From assembly GCA_003150315.1 (NCBI GenBank), contig QAML01000042.1:1-58281 (forward strand): DNA of 58,281 nt. Direction: 5' to 3'. The DNA comes from Prevotellaceae bacterium (GTDB lineage Bacteria; Bacteroidota; Bacteroidia; Bacteroidales; Bacteroidaceae). Under the pieces are notes generated by a model, which worked only from the letters and a program-made list of their open reading frames with translations, made no database searches and was not told where the DNA came from. The position numbers and the translations under genes are program-made. Positions 44,115 to 52,842 of this stretch are shown here, piece after piece (the first letter of the stretch is position 1; every line of letters starts with the position of its first letter).

Positions 44115-45365
44115 ATGAAAGCAAACGGAATAATACGAGCAACAATAGCGTTCCTGCTGTTGCTATCGCCTATGGTCCGCGCACAAAAAGTAACCATAAA
44201 GACAGGCATTGAGGTTCTGAAAGCAGAAAACTTTAAAAGCCTTGAAGGAAAGCGCGTGGGACTAATAACAAATCCTACCGGTGTGGACAACAATCTTAAA
44301 AGCGACATAGACATACTGCACGAAGCAAAAAATGTGAACCTTGTGGCTTTGTTCGGTCCCGAACACGGAGTTCGCGGAAACGCTCACGCCGGGCAAAGCG
44401 TGGGAACAGAGAAAGACGAAGTTACGGGACTTCCTGTTTATTCGCTGTTTGGCAAAACACGTAAAGCCACACCCGAAATGCTGAAAGATATAGACGTTTT
44501 GGTATATGACATTCAGGATATAGGAAGTCGCTCGTTCACCTACATAAGCACCATGGGACTTGCCATGGAAGCAGCAGCGGAAAACAATAAAGAGTTCATC
44601 GTTCTTGACCGTCCCAATCCGCTTGGCGGAAAAAGAGTTGAAGGCTGTTTGGTAGAGGACGGTTTCTTTTCGTTTGTAAGCCAATACAAAATTCCTTACA
44701 TTTACGGGCTGACCTGCGGCGAACTTGCGCAAATGCTCAACGGAGAAAGAATGCTCGAGAACGGAGTGCAATGTAAATTGAAGGTAATAAAAATGCGCGG
44801 TTGGAAACGTAAGATGAATTATACCGCCACCGGATTGCAATGGATACCTTCGTCTCCGCACATTCCCCATGCCGAAACTTCTTATTTCTATCCTGCAAGC
44901 GGAATACTCGGAGAATTCAGCTACATGTCCATAGGTGTGGGCTATCCCATACCTTTTGAAATGTTTGCAGCCCCGTGGATAAACGCCGGAGTATTGACAA
45001 AAAGACTAAACGCATTGGATGTGCCGGGAGTTATATTCCGTCCGATTTATGCAAAACCTTTTTACGCCACATTCAAAGGCGAGAACATAGAAGGTGTGCA
45101 GGCACACATTATAGATTATAACAAAGCTCCGCTGACCGACATACAGTTCCTCGTAATGCAAGAAGTAGCAGCAATGTATCCGGAAAAAGCTGTTTTTGAA
45201 GTTGCAGACCATAAGCGGTTCGGCATGTTTGACAATGTGTGCGGTACATCAAAAATACGCGAACTTTTCAGCAAACGTAATCGTTGGGAAGACGTGAAAG
45301 ACTACTGGTACAAGGACGCTGAAAATTTCAAAACCCTGTCCAAAAAATACTACCTATATAAATAA
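44115..45365 (+). CDS. namZ: Exo-beta-N-acetylmuramidase NamZ (DUF1343, GH171)
   Basis: Removes terminal MurNAc from the non-reducing end of peptidoglycan glycans or disaccharides. 416 residues with signal peptide about 1-24. Conserved family stretches: LEGKRVGLITNPTGVD, FGPEHGVRGNAHAGQ, VLVYDIQDIGSRSFTYISTM, DRPNPLGG and SPHIPHAETSYFYPASGILGE. It is periplasmic here. It follows the metallophosphoesterase by six bases and precedes the transporter gene by five. Together they form a release-and-import pair for MurNAc. Confidence 0.9.
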   Translation: MKANGIIRATIAFLLLLSPMVRAQKVTIKTGIEVLKAENFKSLEGKRVGLITNPTGVDNNLKSDIDILHEAKNVNLVALFGPEHGVRGNAHAGQSVGTEKDEVTGLPVYSLFGKTRKATPEMLKDIDVLVYDIQDIGSRSFTYISTMGLAMEAAAENNKEFIVLDRPNPLGGKRVEGCLVEDGFFSFVSQYKIPYIYGLTCGELAQMLNGERMLENGVQCKLKVIKMRGWKRKMNYTATGLQWIPSSPHIPHAETSYFYPASGILGEFSYMSIGVGYPIPFEMFAAPWINAGVLTKRLNALDVPGVIFRPIYAKPFYATFKGENIEGVQAHIIDYNKAPLTDIQFLVMQEVAAMYPEKAVFEVADHKRFGMFDNVCGTSKIRELFSKRNRWEDVKDYWYKDAENFKTLSKKYYLYK

Positions 45366-45370
45366 AGAAC

Positions 45371-46537
45371 ATGAAAAACGACGTAGCAAAAAAAAGGATT
45401 CTTGCCATAGATATTTTAAGAGGAATAACTATTGCCGGAATGATTTTGGTAAACAATCCTGGGTCTTGGGGACACATATTTACACCACTTGACCACGCAG
45501 AATGGATTGGTCTCACTCCCACCGACTTTGTTTTTCCTTTCTTCATGTTCATAATGGGAATAACAACCTATATATCGCTGCGCAAATATGACTTCCGTCC
45601 TTCGGTTGACGCAATAAAGAAAATTGTGGTACGAACCATAGTAATAATGCTCGTAGGCTCTTTTATCGGACTCTTCGTGCATTTTTGCCGTTATTGGGGA
45701 AACGTTGACGAAACCCTGTCATTCGGGAAACAATTATTGGAAGCACTGAACGTGTTTCCCACTTTGAGATTTACGGGAGTGCTTCATCGTTTGGCAATAT
45801 GCTATTGCATTGTGTCGATTCTCGCATTGCTGATAAACCACAAGAGATTTCCTCTTATAATTGCCGTTCTTTTCATCGGCTATTTCATAATTCTTGAATG
45901 CGGAAACGGATTTGCCTATGACGAAACAAACATTCTTTCAATCTTTGACCGCACCATAATAAGCACAGAACATTTGTATAACGATAACGGAATAGACCCG
46001 GAAGGACTTTTAAGCACTATTCCGAGCGTTGCTCACGTAATGATTGGATTTATGGCAGGTAAAATGATTCTTGCAAAAGGCTCCGAGAACGAAAACACTC
46101 TACATAACAAAATTATAAAGACGTTTGTGTCGGGAACTTTATTGCCTGTTTTCGGTTTTCTGCTAAGCTACGCCTGTCCCATAAGCAAGAAAATTTGGTC
46201 ACCAACCTTTGCCATGGTAACATGTGGCTTTGCGTCAATAGTTTTGGCAACACTTATTTACTTTGTAGATATGAAAAATATAAAATGCCGGGTACATTTC
46301 TTTGAATCATTCGGCGTTAATCCTCTTTTTCTCTTTATCATGTCCGACATATTTGCAATTCTTTTCGGCTGCATAAAGATTGCAGGAACCAGCATACACG
46401 GCATTATATATAACAGTCTTGTTCCGTTTTTCGGGGAAACCGGAGGCTCGTGCGTATATGCTCTTCTTTTTGTATTGTTCAACTTTATAGTTGTGGCATA
46501 CCCCTTATACAAACGCAAAATATACATTAAAATATAA
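45371..46537 (+). CDS. murT: MurT-like inner-membrane MurNAc transporter (DUF5009 / HGSNAT-like)
   Basis: 388 residues with about ten membrane helices and no cleavable signal. LAIDILRGITIAGMILVNNPGSW and EWIGLTPTDFVFPFFMFIMGI are the hallmark of the heparan-alpha-glucosaminide acetyltransferase-like DUF5009 family. In Tannerella forsythia a member (MurT) imports MurNAc and is encoded with murK and murQ. Here it lies between namZ and murQ, which supports the same role. The alternative is an acyltransferase acting on an amino sugar. Confidence 0.8.
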   Translation: MKNDVAKKRILAIDILRGITIAGMILVNNPGSWGHIFTPLDHAEWIGLTPTDFVFPFFMFIMGITTYISLRKYDFRPSVDAIKKIVVRTIVIMLVGSFIGLFVHFCRYWGNVDETLSFGKQLLEALNVFPTLRFTGVLHRLAICYCIVSILALLINHKRFPLIIAVLFIGYFIILECGNGFAYDETNILSIFDRTIISTEHLYNDNGIDPEGLLSTIPSVAHVMIGFMAGKMILAKGSENENTLHNKIIKTFVSGTLLPVFGFLLSYACPISKKIWSPTFAMVTCGFASIVLATLIYFVDMKNIKCRVHFFESFGVNPLFLFIMSDIFAILFGCIKIAGTSIHGIIYNSLVPFFGETGGSCVYALLFVLFNFIVVAYPLYKRKIYIKI

Positions 46538-46545
46538 GCACTCCA

Positions 46546-47370
46546 ATGGAATTTGAAAAGATAACCGAAAAGCCCTCCCTTTACGATAATCTCGAGAAAA
46601 AAAGTACTTGTGAGATTCTTAAAGACATCAACAACGAAGATAAAAAAGTTGCAATTGCCGTAGAAAAAGCCATACCCCAAATAGAAAAACTTGTCGACGG
46701 CATTGTTCCAAGAATGCGCAAAGGCGGTCGCATATTCTATATGGGAGCAGGCACAAGCGGACGTCTCGGAGTTCTTGACGCATCTGAACTTCCCCCGACC
46801 TATGGTGTTCCCCCTTCATTGGTAGTTGGTTTAATTGCCGGCGGAGATACGGCTTTAAGACGTGCTGTTGAGAATGCAGAAGACGATTCCACAAGAGGTT
46901 GGGAAGAACTTGTGGAACATAATATCAACGAACACGACACAGTTATAGGAATTGCCGCTTCGGGAACCACGCCTTACGTTATCGGAGCTGTAAAAGAAGC
47001 GCGCGAACACGGAATTTTTACCGGCTGCATAACAAGTAATCCAGGTTCTCCGCTTTCTGAAGCTTCGGAAGTTCCCATTGAAATGGTCGTAGGACCGGAA
47101 TATGTTACCGGAAGTTCAAGAATGAAATCGGGAACGGGGCAAAAGATGATTCTAAACATGATTTCCACAGCTGTTATGATTCAACTTGGAAGAGTCAGAG
47201 GGAATCGCATGGTAAATATGGAGATTACTAATAAGAAATTGCAAGACCGGGGAACAAGAATGATTGTCAGCGAACTTGGCGTTAGCTATTCCCACGCCCG
47301 CACACTTCTTTCGCTTCACGGCTCGGTGCAAAAAGCAATTGACGCATATAAAAAAGGAGAAAACATTTAG
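46546..47370 (+). CDS. murQ: N-acetylmuramic acid 6-phosphate etherase
   Basis: Cleaves the lactyl ether of MurNAc-6-phosphate to GlcNAc-6-phosphate and D-lactate in the cytosol. 274 residues with a SIS fold: YMGAGTSGRLGVLDASELPPTYG carries the catalytic Glu, and GIAASGTTPYVIGA and SSRMKSGTGQKMILN complete the family signature. It is slightly shorter than the E. coli protein (298). It needs MurNAc-6-phosphate, yet no MurNAc kinase gene is in this operon. It lies eight bases after murT and three before the hydrolase gene. Confidence 0.96.
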   Translation: MEFEKITEKPSLYDNLEKKSTCEILKDINNEDKKVAIAVEKAIPQIEKLVDGIVPRMRKGGRIFYMGAGTSGRLGVLDASELPPTYGVPPSLVVGLIAGGDTALRRAVENAEDDSTRGWEELVEHNINEHDTVIGIAASGTTPYVIGAVKEAREHGIFTGCITSNPGSPLSEASEVPIEMVVGPEYVTGSSRMKSGTGQKMILNMISTAVMIQLGRVRGNRMVNMEITNKKLQDRGTRMIVSELGVSYSHARTLLSLHGSVQKAIDAYKKGENI

Positions 47371-47373
47371 TTC

Positions 47374-49221
47374 ATGAGACTACGCATTCTTATATTATTT
47401 ACAATGGCAAGCATCTGCGCCACGGCTCAAACTCTTGAACGCACGATTCCCGAAAGAGTTGGCATGAGCGGTGCGCGTCTTGCCTACGCCGACAGTACGA
47501 TTCTTAACTCCATTAACGCAGGAGATATTCCCGGTGCCGTACTTGCCGTAGTCAAAGACGGCAAAATGGCTTACCTAAAAGCGTATGGATATCGTAGCAT
47601 TGTGCCAAAACGCGAAAAGATGACCACAAACACAATCTTTGACATGGCTTCTTGCAGCAAATCTATGTCAACAGCGATATGCGCCATGGTTCTTATTGAG
47701 CAAGGAAAGCTTAGACTTAGCGACGCAGTGGAAAATTTCATCCCGGGTTTCAAGAATTGGACATCCGCAGACGGTAAAGACCATACCACCATAAGACTGC
47801 GACATCTCCTAACTCATACTTCCGGTCTGCCTCCTTACGCTCCGGTTGCCGAATTAAGAAACAAATACGGGACAAACTGCCCAGACAGCCTTATAAGTTA
47901 CATTGCTTCATGGCGCAGAGATTTTGAACCGGGTACAGACTTTCAATATTCATGTCTTAACTATATTACACTTCAACACATCATTGAAAAAGTAAGTGGG
48001 TTGTCTCTGCGAGAATTTGCACGCCGCAATGTTTTCGGACCGTTAGGCATGAACCATACCGACTACATACCTTGTCTTGAAGACCAAAAAGGATATTGGA
48101 GAACCGTAAGTCTTCCTGTTTGGGCAAAAGACCATTCGTGGGCAGATATCATAGCACCCACAGAAAAACAGAAAACAGGTGAAGTTCTGCGCGGTGCTGT
48201 TCACGACCCTCTGGCAAGAGTTATAAATTCCGGCATAAGCGGCAACGCAGGAGTCTTTTCCTGTGCAGATGATATTGCATTGCTTTGCGCCGCACTCATA
48301 AACGGCGGAGAACTTAACGGGCATCGCATTCTCAGTCCCACCACCGTAAAACTTATGACAACAGTTCCCAAAGGTCTTGAAGCATTTGGCAGAACTCCGG
48401 GATGGGATAATTCTTCCGATTATTCCTCTAATCTTGGAGACATGCTCAGCAAATCGGCATATGGTCATACAGGTTTTACCGGTACAATGATTGATATTGA
48501 TCCCGAAAACAAGCTAGCAATTATTCTGCTTACAAACAGCGTGCATCCCGACGGGCACACAAGCGTCATTCGCCTTAGAGCTGTAGTTGCAAACGCCGTT
48601 GCGGGAGCAATCACAAACGACAAACACACGCAGCACTACCTTGACAGAATGGACTTGTTTGAAAAAGAACCAGCCATAACCTCCAAAAACATTGTGATGC
48701 TTGGAAACAGTCTCACCGAAAACGGCGGAGATTGGAGCAAACGCCTTAACATAAAGAACGTTGTCAATCGCGGCATTATCGGCGACGATGTTCCCGGCAT
48801 TTACGAGCGTCTTCATCAGATACTTCCCCACCACCCTGCCAAGATTGTTTTAATGGAAGGAATCAACGATGTTTCTCATCAACTTTCAAATGCAGAAATC
48901 ATACAATCTATAGCCACTACCATAAGCCGCATAAAACGTGAGTCTCCCAATACCCGGCTCATTCTTCAAAGTCTCCTGCCGATAAACGAAACTTTCAAAC
49001 GTTACAAGTTGCTTGAAGGCAAGACGGATTCCGTGGCTGGCATAAACCGTGAACTTGAAGCTTTGGCAAAAAAGGAAGGACTGACTTTCGTAAACCTTTT
49101 TCCACTGTTCACCGAAAGCGGAAGCAATATATTGAGAAAAGAACTCACAACCGATGGTTTACATCTCAATGAAGACGGCTACAATATATGGTGTGCCGAG
49201 CTGCGAAAACACTTAAAATAA
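47374..49221 (+). CDS. Exported serine beta-lactamase-type hydrolase fused to an SGNH/GDSL esterase
   Basis: 615 residues with a signal peptide about 1-19. The N-terminal half (about 25-415) is a class C/serine hydrolase fold with S93-x-x-K96 (SCSK) and an HTG triad at 365. The usual YxN motif reads Y192-S-C194, so Asn is replaced by Cys, with an Asn two residues later. The C-terminal half (about 435-612) is an SGNH hydrolase with GNS446L, GIND (Asn498) and the D594-x-x-H597 pair in DGLHLN. In this operon, cleavage of D-Ala or lactoyl-peptide bonds by the first half and removal of O-acetyl groups from MurNAc by the second are plausible (inference). Both domains look complete. Confidence 0.87.
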   Translation: MRLRILILFTMASICATAQTLERTIPERVGMSGARLAYADSTILNSINAGDIPGAVLAVVKDGKMAYLKAYGYRSIVPKREKMTTNTIFDMASCSKSMSTAICAMVLIEQGKLRLSDAVENFIPGFKNWTSADGKDHTTIRLRHLLTHTSGLPPYAPVAELRNKYGTNCPDSLISYIASWRRDFEPGTDFQYSCLNYITLQHIIEKVSGLSLREFARRNVFGPLGMNHTDYIPCLEDQKGYWRTVSLPVWAKDHSWADIIAPTEKQKTGEVLRGAVHDPLARVINSGISGNAGVFSCADDIALLCAALINGGELNGHRILSPTTVKLMTTVPKGLEAFGRTPGWDNSSDYSSNLGDMLSKSAYGHTGFTGTMIDIDPENKLAIILLTNSVHPDGHTSVIRLRAVVANAVAGAITNDKHTQHYLDRMDLFEKEPAITSKNIVMLGNSLTENGGDWSKRLNIKNVVNRGIIGDDVPGIYERLHQILPHHPAKIVLMEGINDVSHQLSNAEIIQSIATTISRIKRESPNTRLILQSLLPINETFKRYKLLEGKTDSVAGINRELEALAKKEGLTFVNLFPLFTESGSNILRKELTTDGLHLNEDGYNIWCAELRKHLK

Positions 49222-49241
49222 AACTACAATCTAACTCATAT

Positions 49242-51554
49242 ATGAAGAATAAGAACATTTTTCTGATTGCAGCCGTTATGCTGTTGGCGGCAATCTGTAT
49301 GTCGCAAACCACTTACGCTCAAAACAAGGATTTCCGTGCTCAGGCAGGAGAATTGATTCTAAAAGGAGAATTCAAAAAAACCGAAAAACTGCTCAACGGA
49401 CTCCCTAAAAAGACAAAAACAGAGAACCGTTTTACAATAGACTCCATACAACAAACCATGTATCGCATACGCAAAGATTTTTCGCTTTCGCCAACCGAAG
49501 GGCGTGCACAAATCGAAAAGCGCATGGGGCATGCCGTGAGCAATGAAAAGATTGATTATTGGAAACGCAAACGTTATATTGAAGCCGATACCATTGACGG
49601 CAAAGAAATGTGGTTTCGTCGTGGCGTGGGAAACTTCTTTTTGCTGAACAACGAGGATTTCAAAAGCGAAAACGCCGCAGAAAAGAAATCCACAAACAAT
49701 TACTACGCAAAATTCTACAACGAAGCGATGAATTGTCCCGCAGACTACAACAATCTGCGCAATCCTCATAAATGGCAACTTACTTTCAATCTTAAAGTAA
49801 ATGCCAATGCCATTCCCGACGGAGACACTTTGAGAGTGTGGCTTCCCTTTCCCATGGAAACGACACGCCAAACAAACGTAAAGTTCCTGAAATCTTCCGC
49901 TCCAATAAAAGTATCACAAGGAACATTCCACACCACGGCATACATGGAAGGTGTGGCACACAAAGACCAACCCACAAATTTCAGCATCACATACAGTTTT
50001 GTTTCCCATGAACAGCATTTCACACGTGCCGATATTATGTCAAGTCTAAAACCTTACGACACATCGTCCGAACTGTATAAGCAATACACTGCCGAAGAAT
50101 ACCCACACATAATAAAAACCGAGAAACTCAAAAAACTTGCTCATACCATTGTGGGAGAAGAAAAGAATCCCGTGCTTCAGGCATCCATGATATACGATTG
50201 GATAGCAACCAATTTTCCGTGGGCGGGCGCACGAGAATACAGCACCATACCAAATATTCCCGAATATGTGGTAGAAAACCGCCACGGAGACTGCGGACAG
50301 GTGGCACTTTTATACATCACGCTCGTAAGATGTCTGGGTATTCCCGCACGATGGGAGAGCGGTTTCATGCTACATCCCGGAGCAGAGAACTATCATGACT
50401 GGGCAGAAACATATTTTGAGGGAACAGGTTGGGTGGCTACCGATCCTTCGTTTGGAAGAAGCACCACAGGAGAATCTCTCGCCGACTATTACAAAACTGG
50501 TATCGACCTCTATCGTTTCGTAGTGAACAAAGGCGTGAACGGGAGCTTTGATCCCAAGAAGAACTACATACGTTCGGAAACCGTGGACAATCAGGCGGGC
50601 GAAGTGGAATGGAAAAACGGAAATCTTGAATATAAAGACTGGACTTCCGACCTTCATGTTGATTCATGCATCAAGATTGACATTAACCGTCCCGAATATT
50701 CCTGGGCACTCACCAAACTATCCGTGGCTTCAATGCGCACAAGCGGAGACCATGCAGCCGAAATGGCAACACAATCAGTAATGGGTACACCGCTGAAAGT
50801 GCTCCAAAAAGACGACGAGTGGTATAAAGTGGAAACTCCGGAGGGTTATCAATCCTACATTCCGGGAAGTTCCATACAAATGCTCGACAGTGCCGCGTTC
50901 TATAATTGGAAACACGCAAAACGTTACATAGTTACAGCCTATCAGTCGCAACTCACCACCCAACCGGGCGGAGACGAAACGGTCAGCGACCTTGTTCTTG
51001 GCAACATTCTCGAATATAAGGACAAAAAAGGCAAGTATCTGCTATTGTCCACTCCCGACGGACGCACGGGATATGCCGCAGCCGCCGACGTGGAAGAGTT
51101 ATCGGAATGGGCTAACAAACCTTTCACCACAGCACAAGTGCTGAAAACAGCAAAACGCATGATGGGTTCGCCATATTTTTGGGGAGGAACGTCCACAAAA
51201 ATGACTGATTGTTCAGGACTAAGCAAAATCAGCTATCTGTCTGCCGGAGTAATTCTACGCCGCGACGCTTGGCAACAGGCTTTGACCGGAGAAAAAATAG
51301 AAGCTAAGGATTGGGCAAAAGCACAAGCCGGCGATTTGTTCTTTTTCGGCTCTCGCTCGGGTCGTGTAACCCATGTGGCAATTTCTCTCGGGGGTGCAAA
51401 ATACATACATTGCAGCGGCAGGGTAAAGATAAACAGCATTGACCCCAAAGCCAAGGACTATCTTTCCACGCCGTTCCTTTCAATAAGTCGCATAAACGGA
51501 AAAATAGGCACAGACGGGATTGTTGCCGTGAAGAATCACCCTTGGTTTTTCTGA
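49242..51554 (+). CDS. Exported transglutaminase-like / SH3 / NlpC-P60 peptidoglycan peptidase
   Basis: 770 residues, signal peptide about 1-27. A transglutaminase-like core at about 290-410 shows the Cys351-His385-Asp401 triad (GDCGQVALL, YHDWAETY, TDPSFG). SH3-like segments follow (about 520-640, PLKVLQKDDEWYKVETPEGYQSYIP). At the C-terminus an NlpC/P60 domain has Cys657 (DCSGLSK), His711 and His723, typical of gamma-D-glutamyl-diamino acid endopeptidases. It probably trims muropeptide stems in the periplasm. The ATG at 49242 opens the signal peptide, 20 bases after the previous stop; an upstream start at 49188 overlaps that gene and is rejected. Last gene of the six-gene operon. Confidence 0.9.
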   Translation: MKNKNIFLIAAVMLLAAICMSQTTYAQNKDFRAQAGELILKGEFKKTEKLLNGLPKKTKTENRFTIDSIQQTMYRIRKDFSLSPTEGRAQIEKRMGHAVSNEKIDYWKRKRYIEADTIDGKEMWFRRGVGNFFLLNNEDFKSENAAEKKSTNNYYAKFYNEAMNCPADYNNLRNPHKWQLTFNLKVNANAIPDGDTLRVWLPFPMETTRQTNVKFLKSSAPIKVSQGTFHTTAYMEGVAHKDQPTNFSITYSFVSHEQHFTRADIMSSLKPYDTSSELYKQYTAEEYPHIIKTEKLKKLAHTIVGEEKNPVLQASMIYDWIATNFPWAGAREYSTIPNIPEYVVENRHGDCGQVALLYITLVRCLGIPARWESGFMLHPGAENYHDWAETYFEGTGWVATDPSFGRSTTGESLADYYKTGIDLYRFVVNKGVNGSFDPKKNYIRSETVDNQAGEVEWKNGNLEYKDWTSDLHVDSCIKIDINRPEYSWALTKLSVASMRTSGDHAAEMATQSVMGTPLKVLQKDDEWYKVETPEGYQSYIPGSSIQMLDSAAFYNWKHAKRYIVTAYQSQLTTQPGGDETVSDLVLGNILEYKDKKGKYLLLSTPDGRTGYAAAADVEELSEWANKPFTTAQVLKTAKRMMGSPYFWGGTSTKMTDCSGLSKISYLSAGVILRRDAWQQALTGEKIEAKDWAKAQAGDLFFFGSRSGRVTHVAISLGGAKYIHCSGRVKINSIDPKAKDYLSTPFLSISRINGKIGTDGIVAVKNHPWFF

Positions 51555-51674
51555 CTTTCACCCATATAATCCGCGCCAACCGATAGGGAAATATTTTAAT
51601 TGATTCCCGTTACTTTTCTCAGCCAATCCGGCAAAAAGAACAGGCACGAAAAGGCAAATGTTTTTCGTACTCCG

Positions 51675-51771
51675 AAAAACACATAGGACTTCGTAAAAAA
51701 CATAAGGCACTTATTTCAAAATAAGTGCCTTTTATTTTAAAATATATGCCTTGTATTTTTTGCCGCAACAA
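51675..51771. repeat. Modular palindromic repeat, copy G
   Basis: ACATAGGACTTCG unit (like the second family), ATAAGGCACTTATTTC, its inverse AAATAAGTGCCTTTTATTTT, then AATATATGCCTTGTATTTTT. The right flank carries GTCTCTGATTTACAATATC followed by TTACAAAA, the best example of the shared flank. It lies between tandem genes (peptidase and ispE). No gene is seen in 51555-51944. Confidence 0.87.
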
Positions 51772-51944
51772 GTCTCTGATTTACAATATCTTACAAAAGC
51801 CTCTCAAAACGGCGTAACTTTTTGAAAATTAGAACTTTGCCGTATTTTGTCGCTATCGGCATAAATTTCATTACCTGTTCGGTAAATTCATGAAGCTTTC
51901 CCGCAGAAACAAAGCGGAGCGCAGAAACCTTTGCGACGCGCTTT

Positions 51945-51989
51945 TTGGCACACAGGTACCTGTTGCCAAGGAAATATTGCATAACTTTG
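51945..51989 (+). promoter_or_regulatory. Palindrome and promoter box directly before ispE
   Basis: A 25-base inverted repeat: TTGGCA (51945) and TGCCAA (51964) flank the perfect core ACAGGTACCTGT (51952-51963). TAACTTTG at 51982-51989 follows. The ATG of ispE is only four bases after this box, so transcription would start at or very near the ATG (leaderless mRNA). The palindrome sits where a -33 element would be, and looks like an operator. Confidence 0.5.
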
Positions 51990-51993
51990 TATC

Positions 51994-52842
51994 ATGAATA
52001 AATTTTTTGTTGCCGACACACCGTGCTTTCCATGCGCCAAAATAAACCTGGGGTTGAATGTAGTGGAAAAACGTCCCGACGGATACCACAACATTGAAAC
52101 GGCATTCTATGCCATTCCCCTGACGGACGTTTTAGAAATAAAGCCACTGGAAAACGGTGATGCCGAAGAGGTTCTGTTTTTGGGAATGCCCAAAGAGGAC
52201 AGTCCCGAATCCAATCTTGTATATAAGGTGTATGATGATTTGCGCAAGGAATTCAACCTTCCGCCCATGTCGCTCTATCTATACAAGCATATACCCACCG
52301 GCGCAGGTCTCGGAGGCGGTAGCAGCGATGCCGCCGAGACACTTAAAACCATAAACGCCCTCTTTGACTTGGGACTTGACAAAGAAGAGATGCGCCAACG
52401 CATATCGCGCTACGGGGCAGACTGCGCCTTTTTTGTAAGCGGGAAACCTGTTTATGCCACAGGCATAGGGAACATTTTCGAAGATTTGGACATAAATCTC
52501 AAAGGCTACTTCTTAGCATTGGTAAAACCTAATGAGAGTGTAAGCACAAAGGAAGCGTACTCGGGGCTGACACCTCAAAAAAGCCGGGAAGACATTAGAG
52601 ACATACTGAAAAACGATGTTGCCAAATGGCGCGGGCTTTTGAAAAACGATTTCGAACCATCTGTGTTTCGGAAACATCCTCAAATAGCCGCAATAAAAGA
52701 AACTCTCTATGACATGGGAGCAATATACGCTTCGATGAGTGGCAGCGGCAGCGCGGTTTACGGCATCTTTAACCGCCCCGTACCCGAAGTTCGCAAAGTT
52801 TTCTCCGACTGTTTCACTTTCGAAAAGGAATTGCGCAGATGA
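51994..52842 (+). CDS. ispE: 4-diphosphocytidyl-2-C-methyl-D-erythritol kinase
   Basis: Phosphorylates CDP-methylerythritol in the MEP isoprenoid pathway. 282 residues, GHMP kinase fold. CFPCAKINLGLNVVEKRPDGYHNIE is the family N-terminus, with the catalytic Lys. The ATP loop is PTGAGLGGGSSDAAETL (about 95-111). GADCAFFVSGKPVYATGIG holds the catalytic Asp. MSGSGSAVYGIF is the third motif. It overlaps the next gene by four bases (ATGA). The promoter box sits immediately before the start codon. Confidence 0.96.
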   Translation: MNKFFVADTPCFPCAKINLGLNVVEKRPDGYHNIETAFYAIPLTDVLEIKPLENGDAEEVLFLGMPKEDSPESNLVYKVYDDLRKEFNLPPMSLYLYKHIPTGAGLGGGSSDAAETLKTINALFDLGLDKEEMRQRISRYGADCAFFVSGKPVYATGIGNIFEDLDINLKGYFLALVKPNESVSTKEAYSGLTPQKSREDIRDILKNDVAKWRGLLKNDFEPSVFRKHPQIAAIKETLYDMGAIYASMSGSGSAVYGIFNRPVPEVRKVFSDCFTFEKELRR

